Shown here piece by piece: positions 9,344 to 18,330 of a stretch of 23,324 nucleotides of DNA. Each line of letters begins with the position of its first letter. Within the stretch, counting starts at the first letter, position 1. A program made the position numbers and the translations under genes. Source of the stretch: Hyphochytrium catenoides (lineage: Eukaryota > Sar > Hyphochytriomycetes > Hyphochytriales > Hyphochytriaceae); assembly GCA_900088475.1 (NCBI GenBank), contig FLMG01001552.1, positions 5,095 through 28,418 on the forward strand, in the 5' to 3' direction. The notes beneath the pieces are model-generated. The model saw nothing but the letters and a program-made list of their open reading frames with translations, searched no databases and was not told the origin of the DNA.

Positions 9344-12300
9344 CTAGCCTAGAGTGCTTGTCGCCCTGGTACTGTTTTCCTTCGCTTGCTCTAGCACTGC
9401 TTGTGAGATGGTGTGGGCGTACAGATTGCTCTCGATTTTCTTTATCCGCTGTGCCTCTTTCCTAGTTCGTTCCTTCGCGGCTATCGCTTTCTTTTGCTGG
9501 TCTTGAGCGAACACCTACAAGGAAATGGATTTGGTAGGATTGATGGCGAGCAGAAAGAATTAGATTGTATGCCAAAGCACGGGCCGGACATGACGTCTCT
9601 CTCTTTGCAGAATGGAAGCGACTCACCTTTTCCTTTGTCTCTGTCTTCAACCTCTTCACCTCCTCCAATTTGCGAGCAAGCTCCTTCTGTTTGACTAGTG
9701 CTTCCTTCTGCATATTCTCCTTCCGTTGCTGCTTGGCGACTTTCTTCACTTCCTCGTACTTCTGAACCTCCTCTTTTGCATATGCTTGCCTCTTCTTAAC
9801 TTCTCTTTCCGCACCAAGGAGCTGCTGCTCAAAGTGAAGCTCCTCAACTTGGCTCTTAGCTGCGCCTAAAAATCTCCTTTGATTTGCAACCCGCTGTTCT
9901 TCACGTTGTAGTGCCTAGGAGACGAGCAACCTTGAGAAAAAGGGGACCAAATGAAGTGGCTAACGTCGTCGAAGGACTGACCTCCACCTCGTCTTCCTGT
10001 TGCTTACGGTGCTCTTTGATCTTACTGGCCACCTTGATGACGTTAGACTTCCTTATTTCTTCATGTGCTGCCTTTGCTAACTCTTCCGCGGACCGACGGC
10101 GTTCTCTAGCTTCGAGCTTTGCCTTCGTGTTTGCAGCTGTCAAAGTTAACTGCGGTAAGCTAGCAAGAACGGGAAAGCGGCGGTAGACTCAGTGAACCTA
10201 AGAAGGTAGAGCCTCACCTCTAATTCTGGCAATATTGACTATACGGTTTCTGAGGTCGTTCTCCTTATCGGCTTTGGAAGATAAGATATCCTGCCTTCTG
10301 TCTTCTTCTTGCTTGGCCTGAGCTCTTTTGTTCATGTCCAGGCGCTCCTTAAGCTCTATGAGTGACATTTCCTCCAGAAGTCCGATGCCCGAGCTTGTGG
10401 TTGGGTCGAAGACGTTCACTTGCTCTCTAGGAGCACGCTCCAGAGCCCGGATCTGGCGGATCAAATCTTCACGCCGTTCCTGCATATCGTAACTAATGTG
10501 AGGAACAGTAGGAGGCGTGTGTAGGCAATGTTCGGGATGGGTCCCTGCCAAGGGAAGAAAGGACCGTTCTCTTTAGTTGATTTACAAGTGGCCCTACCTG
10601 CTCTAGTTTATCTTCTGCCAGCTTTCTCTCCCAGTCTTCCACTTTTTTTGCTTTGAGGTCTTCAACTGCCTTCTGACGCTCTGCTAGAACTTTTTCTTCC
10701 GCAACTCGCGGAGCCACCTGCCGCTCCTGCTCGATGCGAAAGAGAAAGATTCGTAAGTCAGGCCCGTCGGGGCTCGTTAATCCTAACAGGAACGAGTCGT
10801 CCATTGACCAACCTCCTTCAACTCCTGAGCTATCTGCCTCTTCTGTTGCTCTTCGGCCTCCTTCTCTAGCTGCAGCTGCTCTAACATCGTCTTTGACATC
10901 TCCTTCATCTGCAGCGCTAGTTCTCGGTTCTCCTCTTTAGCGCGCAAGCTGAAGCGACGGAGAGGCCGTGATTCATTCATGTAAAACGCTATGGAGGTGA
11001 CCTTAACCAAGCTACGACGACGAGCGTTTACCTTGCTTCTAATGCCAGCTGTTGCGTCATCGCCATCTCGACCCTCCGGCGTTCTACCTCTGAAAGCTTG
11101 GAGAGTTCGTCTCTCTCCCTCATTTCCGTTTGCCACCGGTAGTAGTCGGTAGAGTCTCTTAAATCTGCCTCGTAAGACTGACGCAGATGAGCAGACCCCA
11201 CGTAGAGAAGGAAGCGGAGGGTGGATCAATGAACTTGCTTTACGGTCTCCTGCACGTAACATTTCACACCTTGAGAATCTTGGTCTCCTGTTCCTGTTTC
11301 TTCTTGAAAAGAGCATCTTCTCGGAGAATGGCCGCAGCGTTCATCTTTATGGGAGCTGGCGCATCGAAAGTAGGCGGCTACAGAAGAACGGATAGGCACC
11401 AAGCACCTAATCAGGAACGCAGGGAGGGAGCGCAGGAAGTAGGGGAAGCCCACTTACTGCTTTGGCCTTAAACTTAAACTTTAGCTCCTTTAACCTCTCT
11501 GATTCTACCTCGGCCTTGACAATGTCGAGCGTCGAACGGGTCGGATGGAGCTTGAATTCTGCCTCCGGAGAGTCGTATTTCTTAAAAGTCTATGGACCCG
11601 TGGACGTTTGATGCGGTCAACAGAGTTAACAAGCCGTCGGAAGAAGAAAAAAAAAGGTGAACGGTAGTACCTCTTCTTTCACCTTCGCTCTCCGCTTCTC
11701 ATCAGCCTCCTCTATATCTTGCAGCGTCAGACGATTAAAGTTTGGAGGCTGGGAGAAGACAATTGTTAAGAAAGAGCAGTTCGTTGGGAGGAACGAAGAA
11801 ATTTGTGCAAGGAAACAGATGGCTAACAGTCTGTATAATCTAAGCGCTTTCAGATAGCACTCACGGGCTCCACTTTGATCTCCTGCGGGATGCGTATGGG
11901 CTCAGGGATTTTCATCGGCTTGGGCTTCGTTAAGTTCGGTGCCACAGGTTGGGTGAGTACCTGCCAGCAGCAAAGCAATATGCTCAACAGCGGAACACAA
12001 GGCATCCGCGGGTGGTCTGTCACTGACCTTCTTGGTCTTCTGGGGGGTAGAGTGAGAGCTCCCGCCAACCGTAACGCCAAAAGCTAGCTTTTGCAGTGAG
12101 CGAAGCAGCTTGTCCATATCATCTGAGATTGAGACTAAAGTGCCAATGATGGTCTCCTAATATCAAGAGAACAAGGTGCAGCAGTTACGAGGGATAATGG
12201 GTTAGGGATAGCCATGCGGTAAGGAGAGAAGCGGTAGAGTTCAGCTCACATCTATAAACTGAGGGTCCAATATCTGAATCCATTCCGCTCTAAGTTGACC

Positions 12301-13000
12301 TCGCAACTTGTCCATGTTGTTGACGTAGGAGAGCAGAGTATGAGTCTTCACTGGGTCCTCTGCTTGGACGAAAATAGTGAACCGCTGCAGACGATACATG
12401 CGGAGTATTAGGTATAAAGACATATGATGAGGGTATGGGAAGGAATTGAGGATATCAGACTAGTACCTCTCAGTAGCACGTACGAAAAGAACAAGCAGAT
12501 GTTGCTGATGTAAGGGCCGCTGTAACTTACCTCAAACCCAAGCTCCTTGACACGGAACAGCGCGAGGTAGCTCAGAATGAGGTAGCGGGTATAGTCCCCT
12601 CTGGCTGCGGAAGAGGAATTGTCGCTATAGAAGTTGGTCAAGAAAACCTGGAGAGCAAGGTCACATCATCCTTTCTCAATCTCCTGGTCTTTGCCTCACA
12701 GTTAATACAGGCGTGCACGTACCTTCAGAAACTTTCGATAGCGAACGCAGCCGTAGAAGACTTGCTGGACAAATACTTTGTCATAGTCCCGATCCTAACA
12801 TCAAAGAGTAGGAAGCATAAGAGACATTTTCAGATAAAGAAAGGAGCTTCGCTTTATGGAATGGTTCAAGCACTACCTACCGCATTGATGTCTCCTAACA
12901 TGTCCGACACATACGCATCTACCGTCGTCACCGACGGGTTGAACCCCTTCAGAAGCCCCTCCACTCGATCCAGCAGTTCCTTCGGACTCATCTCTTCCAT
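9344..13000 (-). CDS. CFAP99: Cilia- and flagella-associated protein 99 homologue
   Basis: About 757 aa in 16 exons, read downwards: 13000-12881, 12794-12723, 12647-12531, 12384-12250, 12156-12028, 11960-11865, 11748-11671, 11589-11458, 11377-11270, 11177-11032, 10948-10813, 10726-10598, 10479-10218, 10136-9982, 9914-9627, 9514-9344. An in-frame TGA precedes the ATG. Recognised from the family's N-terminal helical module (YGCVRYRKFL, then LSYLALFRVKELGF and AEWIQILDP), a Pro-rich linker with APNLTKPKPMKIPEP, the AAILRE segment, and a long C-terminal coiled coil containing DPTTSSGIGLLEEMSLIELK. The coiled coil (residues ~290 to the end) is rich in Lys, Glu, Arg and Gln. CFAP99 is an axonemal protein of motile cilia; its exact position is not deducible here. 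Thirteen of 15 introns are phase 0. The weakest junction is the acceptor before 10479, which gives a 118-nt intron. It is head to head with DRC9. Confidence 0.9.
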
Positions 13001-13581
13001 GACTCCCTCTATGTGTAGTCCTACCTTCCTAGACTTCGTTAAACTCCTATCATTTCAACCCTTCTCACTAGCCCGACACATGCTTCCCGTTGCGCAGATT
13101 CTCCGCCTCGCCCGAAGTGCATAATCGGTGTTCTCATATCATCCTCTTCTTCTTTCGTGGCTGAGACGCGCGGCTGGGCTGCGGCGCTGCAGTAGGCACA
13201 GCTGTGGCTGTGATGATGATGGAGACGGGAACAAGCTTTGATCTTTGTCTCCCAGGTCGCGACGATGAACGGACTTCGCATGGGGGGCGTTACAAACCAA
13301 GAGGACGATTTCAAAATGTAAAATGACAATGGCACAACCCAAAGACCACTCTTTGACTGTTATAGTTCTGCTGAGAGGTTTGTCTTATTACAGTCTCGGC
13401 CCAGAAAGAAGGTGAAGACAACCAAAAACAGAGATTCTAGCATTGAGTGAGTGTCTTGCCTTGCATCGCCATCGTCTCGTCCGGATTGACCCGGAGCAAG
13501 GCAGATCAGGCAGTCTTCACTCTCCGCAGGAGCGCGCGATAGTGCAGATTTATAGCAGAGAGACCGTGTGGCGTGGAGAAG
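13001..13581. promoter_or_regulatory. Shared upstream region of CFAP99 and DRC9
   Basis: These 581 bp lie between the divergent start codons of two axonemal genes and should contain both promoters and 5' UTRs. Several short frames are open on the minus strand (13039-13617), but none continues in phase into either gene. I looked for an RFX X-box-type inverted repeat and for a TATA box in a convincing position and saw neither. Confidence 0.5.
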
Positions 13582-15439
13582 ATGACGGGAGGAAGGCTTT
13601 CGGTTGTGGAGGTCCACAGAGTGACGGCCATTTTGGAGGACACTGTTGAGAAGCTCTCCTTTCTGGCAAGGTGAAGCAGACTCTTACTCCATTCTTAACG
13701 CTATCGGAGTTACTAGGTCTTACGAGTTGATCTGCTTTCCTCTACCAGCATCAAGCCTGACATTGTTCAGCATCGTGATGAGCTTTCGAAAGTGGTTGGG
13801 GATGAAATATCCAGGATCATTCAGGAGCAAAGGGCGCTGGAGATTCGGTACGAGCATCTCACGAAGGAGAGAGGCGATCTGAAAGTAAGCATGGTTAACT
13901 CATGAACTTTGATGACAGTGTTAAGTTCGCTACTTTCTTAGGGCCTTGCCAACAAATCGCGATATAAAGAAAATCAAAATGAGCTACGAGAGGTCAGTCG
14001 CTCTCTCCGAGAGTCTACCAAGAATCTCTGCAAGAGTCTGCGGGTAAGATGATTGATTCCCAGCGCAATGGCTGCAGGAATAGGAGCGACGTAGGACATA
14101 ACATCACCTTCTCTCAGGATAACCCGAACATTAGCGTGAACTTAATGAAGATCCAGCATGAGCGCTCTGCTCTGGAAAATCTGCTTAGCAACACTGTCCA
14201 GGAGCTGAAGCAGACAGGACAGTACGATGGACTCCGGCAGCACCTTCAGGAGGCGCAGACAGCTTATGACAAGGTAAGATGTACTTTCAAGGAACCACTC
14301 TCAGCCTTCAACGTGCTCATGACGGTGAATAGGTCGCAGATGTGGTCCGCAAGGAGAAGGAGGCGTCCGCGATGGTGAAGAAGCTTGATGAAGGTGTATC
14401 ACCTCCTCAAACCCCTGTCTTTTTATGGCAGAGAGAATTGCTAAACGTAGATTCTCTTTTCCTGTGTCTTCCCAGAACTGAAGGTTGAAAAAGCGACGTA
14501 CAAAAAAGAGATGGAGGACTTGCAAGCCACTATCGCAAAGCTCAAAGAAGAGCTCAAGCAGCTCAAGGTAAGAACTTTTGAAGGAGCTGTTCTTCATTCT
14601 ATGAGCTAACTATTCAGTCTTTTAGTCCGACACAGTGTTCAACCTCACTTACCACAAGAGCAACGCTCAAGCTAAGACGAATAACATTATAAGGGTTCAC
14701 GAAAAGGTGAGAGATTCCTCGCCACGACAAGCTAAAAGGGGCTTCCTCTCATATCATAACATCTTCGGAATGTAATTTGGACAACGGTGTGCGGTATAAA
14801 GATTTCTCACCCTAGTTTGTTCTCTCAGGAGCTTTCAAGCGCCAAAGAGGAAATAGACTCTCTACAGCTGAAGAAAAAGCGTGAGGACGATGTTCATAGG
14901 AACACCGTCGAGTATTTGCAGAAGAAGCAGCAGGTGGAGACAATTAGCTCTGTGACTGTTATAGTCAAGGTGGTCACATCATCTGCTAACTTGTCTTATT
15001 TTGTTTGTGTCGTCCTCGATTTCAGCAACTCCTGGACGAGTGTGCTGGCTGGGGCGAGAAGTACCAGAATGATATAGAAGCGAAAGAGTTGGACCTAAAT
15101 GATCTCTTAAAGGAGCGAGACCTCAACCTGGCGATCCTAGAGCAGCTCAAGAGCAAGCTAAGGGAGGTGCAAGCCAAAGACGGAGCCAAGGCGGTAAGAT
15201 CCTCTAATCCCTTACATCATTATAGTCATAACCCTTTTGGTGCTTCGGGGTTGCAGCTGGAGCAGCAGCGAAAGCAGGAGCTACAGAGATTGAAGATTCT
15301 GGAGATGGAACGGCGCGACAAAGCAGCGCGAAAGATTCAGCATGAAGTGCGGAAGTTGCTTCGGACCAAGAAAAAGAGTGGCAGCGCCGGGTCTAAAGAT
15401 AAAAAAAGCAAGAAAGGGGGCAGAAAGAAGAAGAAGTGA
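13582..15439 (+). CDS. DRC9: Dynein regulatory complex subunit 9 (IQ domain protein G)
   Basis: About 390 aa in 10 exons: 13582-13670, 13749-13884, 13942-14043, 14118-14273, 14333-14393, 14476-14567, 14626-14706, 14829-14933, 15026-15193, 15257-15439. Recognised as IQCG/DRC9 from DNPNISVNLMKIQ (from about residue 110), the following all-helical region with KYQNDIEAKELDLNDL, and a C-terminal IQ motif (AARKIQHEVRKLLR, about residues 353-366) that should bind calmodulin-type EF-hand proteins. A Lys-rich tail ends in KKKK. Human IQCG is slightly longer (about 440 aa). DRC9 belongs to the nexin-dynein regulatory complex, which links outer doublets and controls dynein in motile cilia. Nearly the whole protein is predicted coiled coil; no membrane segment. 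Seven of nine introns are phase 0. The start ATG gives an N-terminal helix like the family's, and divergence from CFAP99 supports it. Confidence 0.94.
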
Positions 15440-15464
15440 TCAATCCACTTGCTTGATAGGCTTA

Positions 15465-15470
15465 TTTATT
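15465..15470 (-). terminator. AATAAA poly(A)-like signal for the glycosyltransferase gene
   Basis: On the minus strand AATAAATAA lies about 40 nt past the stop of the glycosyltransferase gene and only ~26 nt from the DRC9 stop on the other strand. The position suits a poly(A) signal. The 69-nt gap between the two stops implies overlapping 3' ends. Confidence 0.4.
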
Positions 15471-15508
15471 CAATGCGCTTCAACCTCATCTGCAACGGTG
15501 TTAGAGAT

Positions 15509-17323
15509 TCACTGCCTTTCATCTTGTTGAAGAAAATCACGCATGATGGAAGAAAGGATCCATGAGCGGTCCATGTCTGTCCACGGTGAAGGCTTAACGG
15601 TCAAGGGAGGAGAAGAGCTTGCCACAATCACTGGCCCTTCATCCGTATCGTAATTGTTCGGACTCACAGGGTTATCAACGCTCACTTCCTCACTGCTATC
15701 CCTACCTTCGCTCCTAAGTCTCTCCCTTACAGTCTCTGGAGTGGCAGGCTGCCGCTCTATCACATAGCAAACTCCTGAATCAAGCTGGAGTCGTAAAGCT
15801 TCATCAATCCCTGGCGCCGGTTTCCACAGTACGTGGTTACGGAAAAAGTTGAGTACCTTAGAGAACTCTCCGTGCCGCACCATATCACGACTGTCCGTGT
15901 GGAAGCAGGGAGGGATTGCAATGGATTCTATCTGTTCACCAGTTTCAGGCGCGTTGCCATCACTGTCCATCTTCTTTCCTGTATGCCAAACACTTGGAAA
16001 GTCACCCAGAAGACCGTACTTAAGGGTGAACCACTCTAAACCGCAGACGGGGAAGTGAAGAATGACTGGAGTTCTTGGGTCGGTGTGTGCCAGTTCCAGC
16101 TTGCCGTGCGTGACATCTTGTTCCTGAAGAAAGCGGTCGATGAAACGGGGGTCCGGTAAGGAAGTCACTGAGAGATTATGCTTTAGAGGCAATGAGGCAT
16201 AGTTTTCTGTATGCGCATTGCTCGATGTGGTCATAGACTCGGCAATGTACCGCTCTCTCATTCGTCCAGCAATAGAGAATAAGCTACTGCGACTGTTTCC
16301 TGTCCAAACGGGATCCTCTTCCTGCTCCACTGTCGAGACAGCTCCTCCCCTGTGGAGGTATTTCTTAGTCCTAGTCCGATACAGTTCTTGATCTAATACT
16401 CGGGCCTGAGAGGCAGATAAGGATTGCCATCTATGTACACTTGCTGGGAGAACTAAAGGAGCGACCCGCACTGCCGCCTTGCCATTATCGTAGAACAGAA
16501 AGTACTGTCGCCTACGCGACCTCTGCCGCCAAACCTCAATTGCTTGGGCGACTGCAGGGGCAAGCGGAAGAAGAAGATGGTTGCGCTTGAAGAATCTAGC
16601 TTCGGAAAAGTAGTTTCTCATCGATAGTGATGAAGCCACGGCTTCGTCGTTGGCATAGATGCGCTGGAATACCTCCTCACGAGCATCAAGCTGGCGAAAG
16701 TGTTCGCGGACTGCATCTGCGGGGCTTTGATTCGACTCTGCTCCTACCGACGAAACCGGGTCCACGTCTGGCGGAAGATAGAAGAGCTCATCGCTGTCGA
16801 TATGCAACAGCCATGGCCTAAGACGAAGTTCATTCGCCTTAGCTAGGCATAACCACAAAGCAGTCTCGGCGTTCAACTGCTGGCGCGCCACCACATCAGT
16901 GTCGACGATAGGTGCCAACTTGGGATAGAGGCGACAATAGCGGTGCTGCCATTTCCTAAGCGAAAGAGTGGACGAGATTATGCTCACTTTCCCAGATAAA
17001 ATTGGTGCAATTGATACATCTTTCTCTGCAAGAGCAAGATGCGCCTTGAGCAATGGTAAGGTTTGATCATCGGGATCGTCGAAGAAGATATAAAGCTGAT
17101 CAAAGCCAAGTCTCAGATGGTGGAAGATAAACTCCAACAGCACCTCACAGGCCGTTTCCGCTGATGGGATAGGAAACTGTTGTTGGGTTAGTGGAGGTGG
17201 CAATGCCTCTGATTGCGGAAGAAAGCGCACCGTGGAGACGAGAGCCAGAGAAAGTCCACACCTATCGGTAAAATCTTTCAAAAAATGTGGTGAAGACTCT
17301 GCGCGGGTTGCTGGGTTACTCAT
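15509..17323 (-). CDS. GT92-like (DUF23-type) glycosyltransferase, intronless frame
   Basis: One uninterrupted 604-codon frame. Pattern of the GT92 / Glyco_tranf_2_4-type glycosyltransferases: LEFIFHHLRLGFDQLYIFFD (residues ~63-82, the 'stand-in helix then strand' of a GT-A fold), QQLNAETALWLCLA, then WLLHIDSDELFYLP with a DxD-like DSD at 176-178 (metal and sugar-nucleotide binding in such enzymes). A later FYDNGKAAVRV block and CGLEWFTLKYGLLGDF fit family members that transfer hexoses, often galactose. Donor and acceptor cannot be named. No signal peptide or membrane anchor is visible from this ATG, unusual for a Golgi enzyme. An in-frame TAA lies 18 nt before the ATG, but a phase-compatible donor at 17397 and acceptor before 17310 could instead join upstream exons. 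The last ~80 residues are acidic and Ser/Pro-rich. It converges on DRC9. Confidence 0.82.
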   Translation of the reverse strand: MSNPATRAESSPHFLKDFTDRCGLSLALVSTVRFLPQSEALPPPLTQQQFPIPSAETACEVLLEFIFHHLRLGFDQLYIFFDDPDDQTLPLLKAHLALAEKDVSIAPILSGKVSIISSTLSLRKWQHRYCRLYPKLAPIVDTDVVARQQLNAETALWLCLAKANELRLRPWLLHIDSDELFYLPPDVDPVSSVGAESNQSPADAVREHFRQLDAREEVFQRIYANDEAVASSLSMRNYFSEARFFKRNHLLLPLAPAVAQAIEVWRQRSRRRQYFLFYDNGKAAVRVAPLVLPASVHRWQSLSASQARVLDQELYRTRTKKYLHRGGAVSTVEQEEDPVWTGNSRSSLFSIAGRMRERYIAESMTTSSNAHTENYASLPLKHNLSVTSLPDPRFIDRFLQEQDVTHGKLELAHTDPRTPVILHFPVCGLEWFTLKYGLLGDFPSVWHTGKKMDSDGNAPETGEQIESIAIPPCFHTDSRDMVRHGEFSKVLNFFRNHVLWKPAPGIDEALRLQLDSGVCYVIERQPATPETVRERLRSEGRDSSEEVSVDNPVSPNNYDTDEGPVIVASSSPPLTVKPSPWTDMDRSWILSSIMRDFLQQDERQ

Positions 17324-17370
17324 GCAGTTGAAATAAAGAGCTTAAAATCAGGGCAAGGGAGGAAGCACGG

Positions 17371-18269
17371 CTACAACGCCAGCGAAAGCCTACGACTTCT
17401 GAGTGAGCACATTAAAGTCCTGGACCTTTTAGACTTGGAGCTGCTGATCTCCGCTTCCCTGGTCCTTTCAAACTTCTGACAAGGACATTCTACCGATTCG
17501 TCCAGCCAAGTCTTCAGGTCCATCAGTTGACTTGGCTCTGGGTGACTAGTGTCTAAATAATGATGATGGCAACCACCACCGTCATGGCGCTCTGCTGGTC
17601 GCTACTCGGAAAAATCAAGCCAAAGCTTGGAGATTCCTACGTAGAGAGAATATGATGAGCCTCGTCAACGATGTGCGTTGTTCGATGACACCACAGTCTG
17701 TACTCAACAGCTACAGTATTCTTTCCTTATCCCGGAACGGGGATTATCGTATAAAGAATAATAAATAGGCCATCTCGATTTGTCTAGAATAGAGATTGTG
17801 AAGTGGACGTTAGCAGCTATAGGTTCAGTGGGCCAACTTGAAGAAGCCTCAGGTTTGGCACTCAGCACCGTGAAGATTCAAGAGATGCCAACCTCCATGA
17901 TCGGGAAAGCAAGCCAGGGTCCGGTGCTGTGGCTGAGCTCAAGCTCAAGGTCTCGACTGTTGCGCCATCCGCGACAAAACGAGGGGCTTCCTTACGTAGC
18001 CCTTTTTCCCGCTCTCCCGCCTTAGTCTTTCCCAACAGTGCGCCCCATCGAGCTCACACCACTTCAACTCTTTCGAGAGCCCTTCGCATACTGCTGTCCA
18101 TCTGCTCCCCCATCTTGAAGATCGTTAACTCTTCGCATGAGTTGATCGGCCAAGACAATAGCATTATAACACTGAAAGCCCTCCGTGACTGCTGGCCTCC
18201 ATCAGCTTCTGGGGACAAGCAGATCGCGTGAAGCCCGGACTTGCCGTGGCACTCTGCTGTGGGCGTCAT
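17371..18269 (-). other. Unresolved coding-like segments, minus strand
   Basis: Several minus-strand stretches read like real protein but could not be chained fully. From the far end: a frame opening at the ATG at 18269 and running to about 18055 (contains MGEQMDSSMRRALERVE), the same frame resuming after one TGA to about 17862 (contains APRFVADGATVETLSLSSA), a short frame near 17790-17715, and one from about 17640 to a stop at 17371 (LIFP spliced over a 53-nt intron to NTSHPEPSQLMDLKTWLDES, then a Ser/Lys/Arg-rich end). They could be a separate small gene, 5' exons of the glycosyltransferase, or a decaying gene. A competing open frame runs on the plus strand at 17929-18231. Confidence 0.3.
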
Positions 18270-18330
18270 CTCGTTGCACTTGCCGCAAGCGGGAACTCAG
18301 ATTTCGACGGAACGGATCTAGCCAGGAGAG

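Noticed and set aside
13001-13581. RFX-type X-box controlling the ciliary pair
   Set aside because: No sequence close to the GTTNCC-AT-GGNAAC pattern is present in the interval.
13039-13617. Minus-strand short frames between CFAP99 and DRC9 as a separate gene
   Set aside because: They have no coherent composition, no phase link to either gene, and lie in the shared upstream region.
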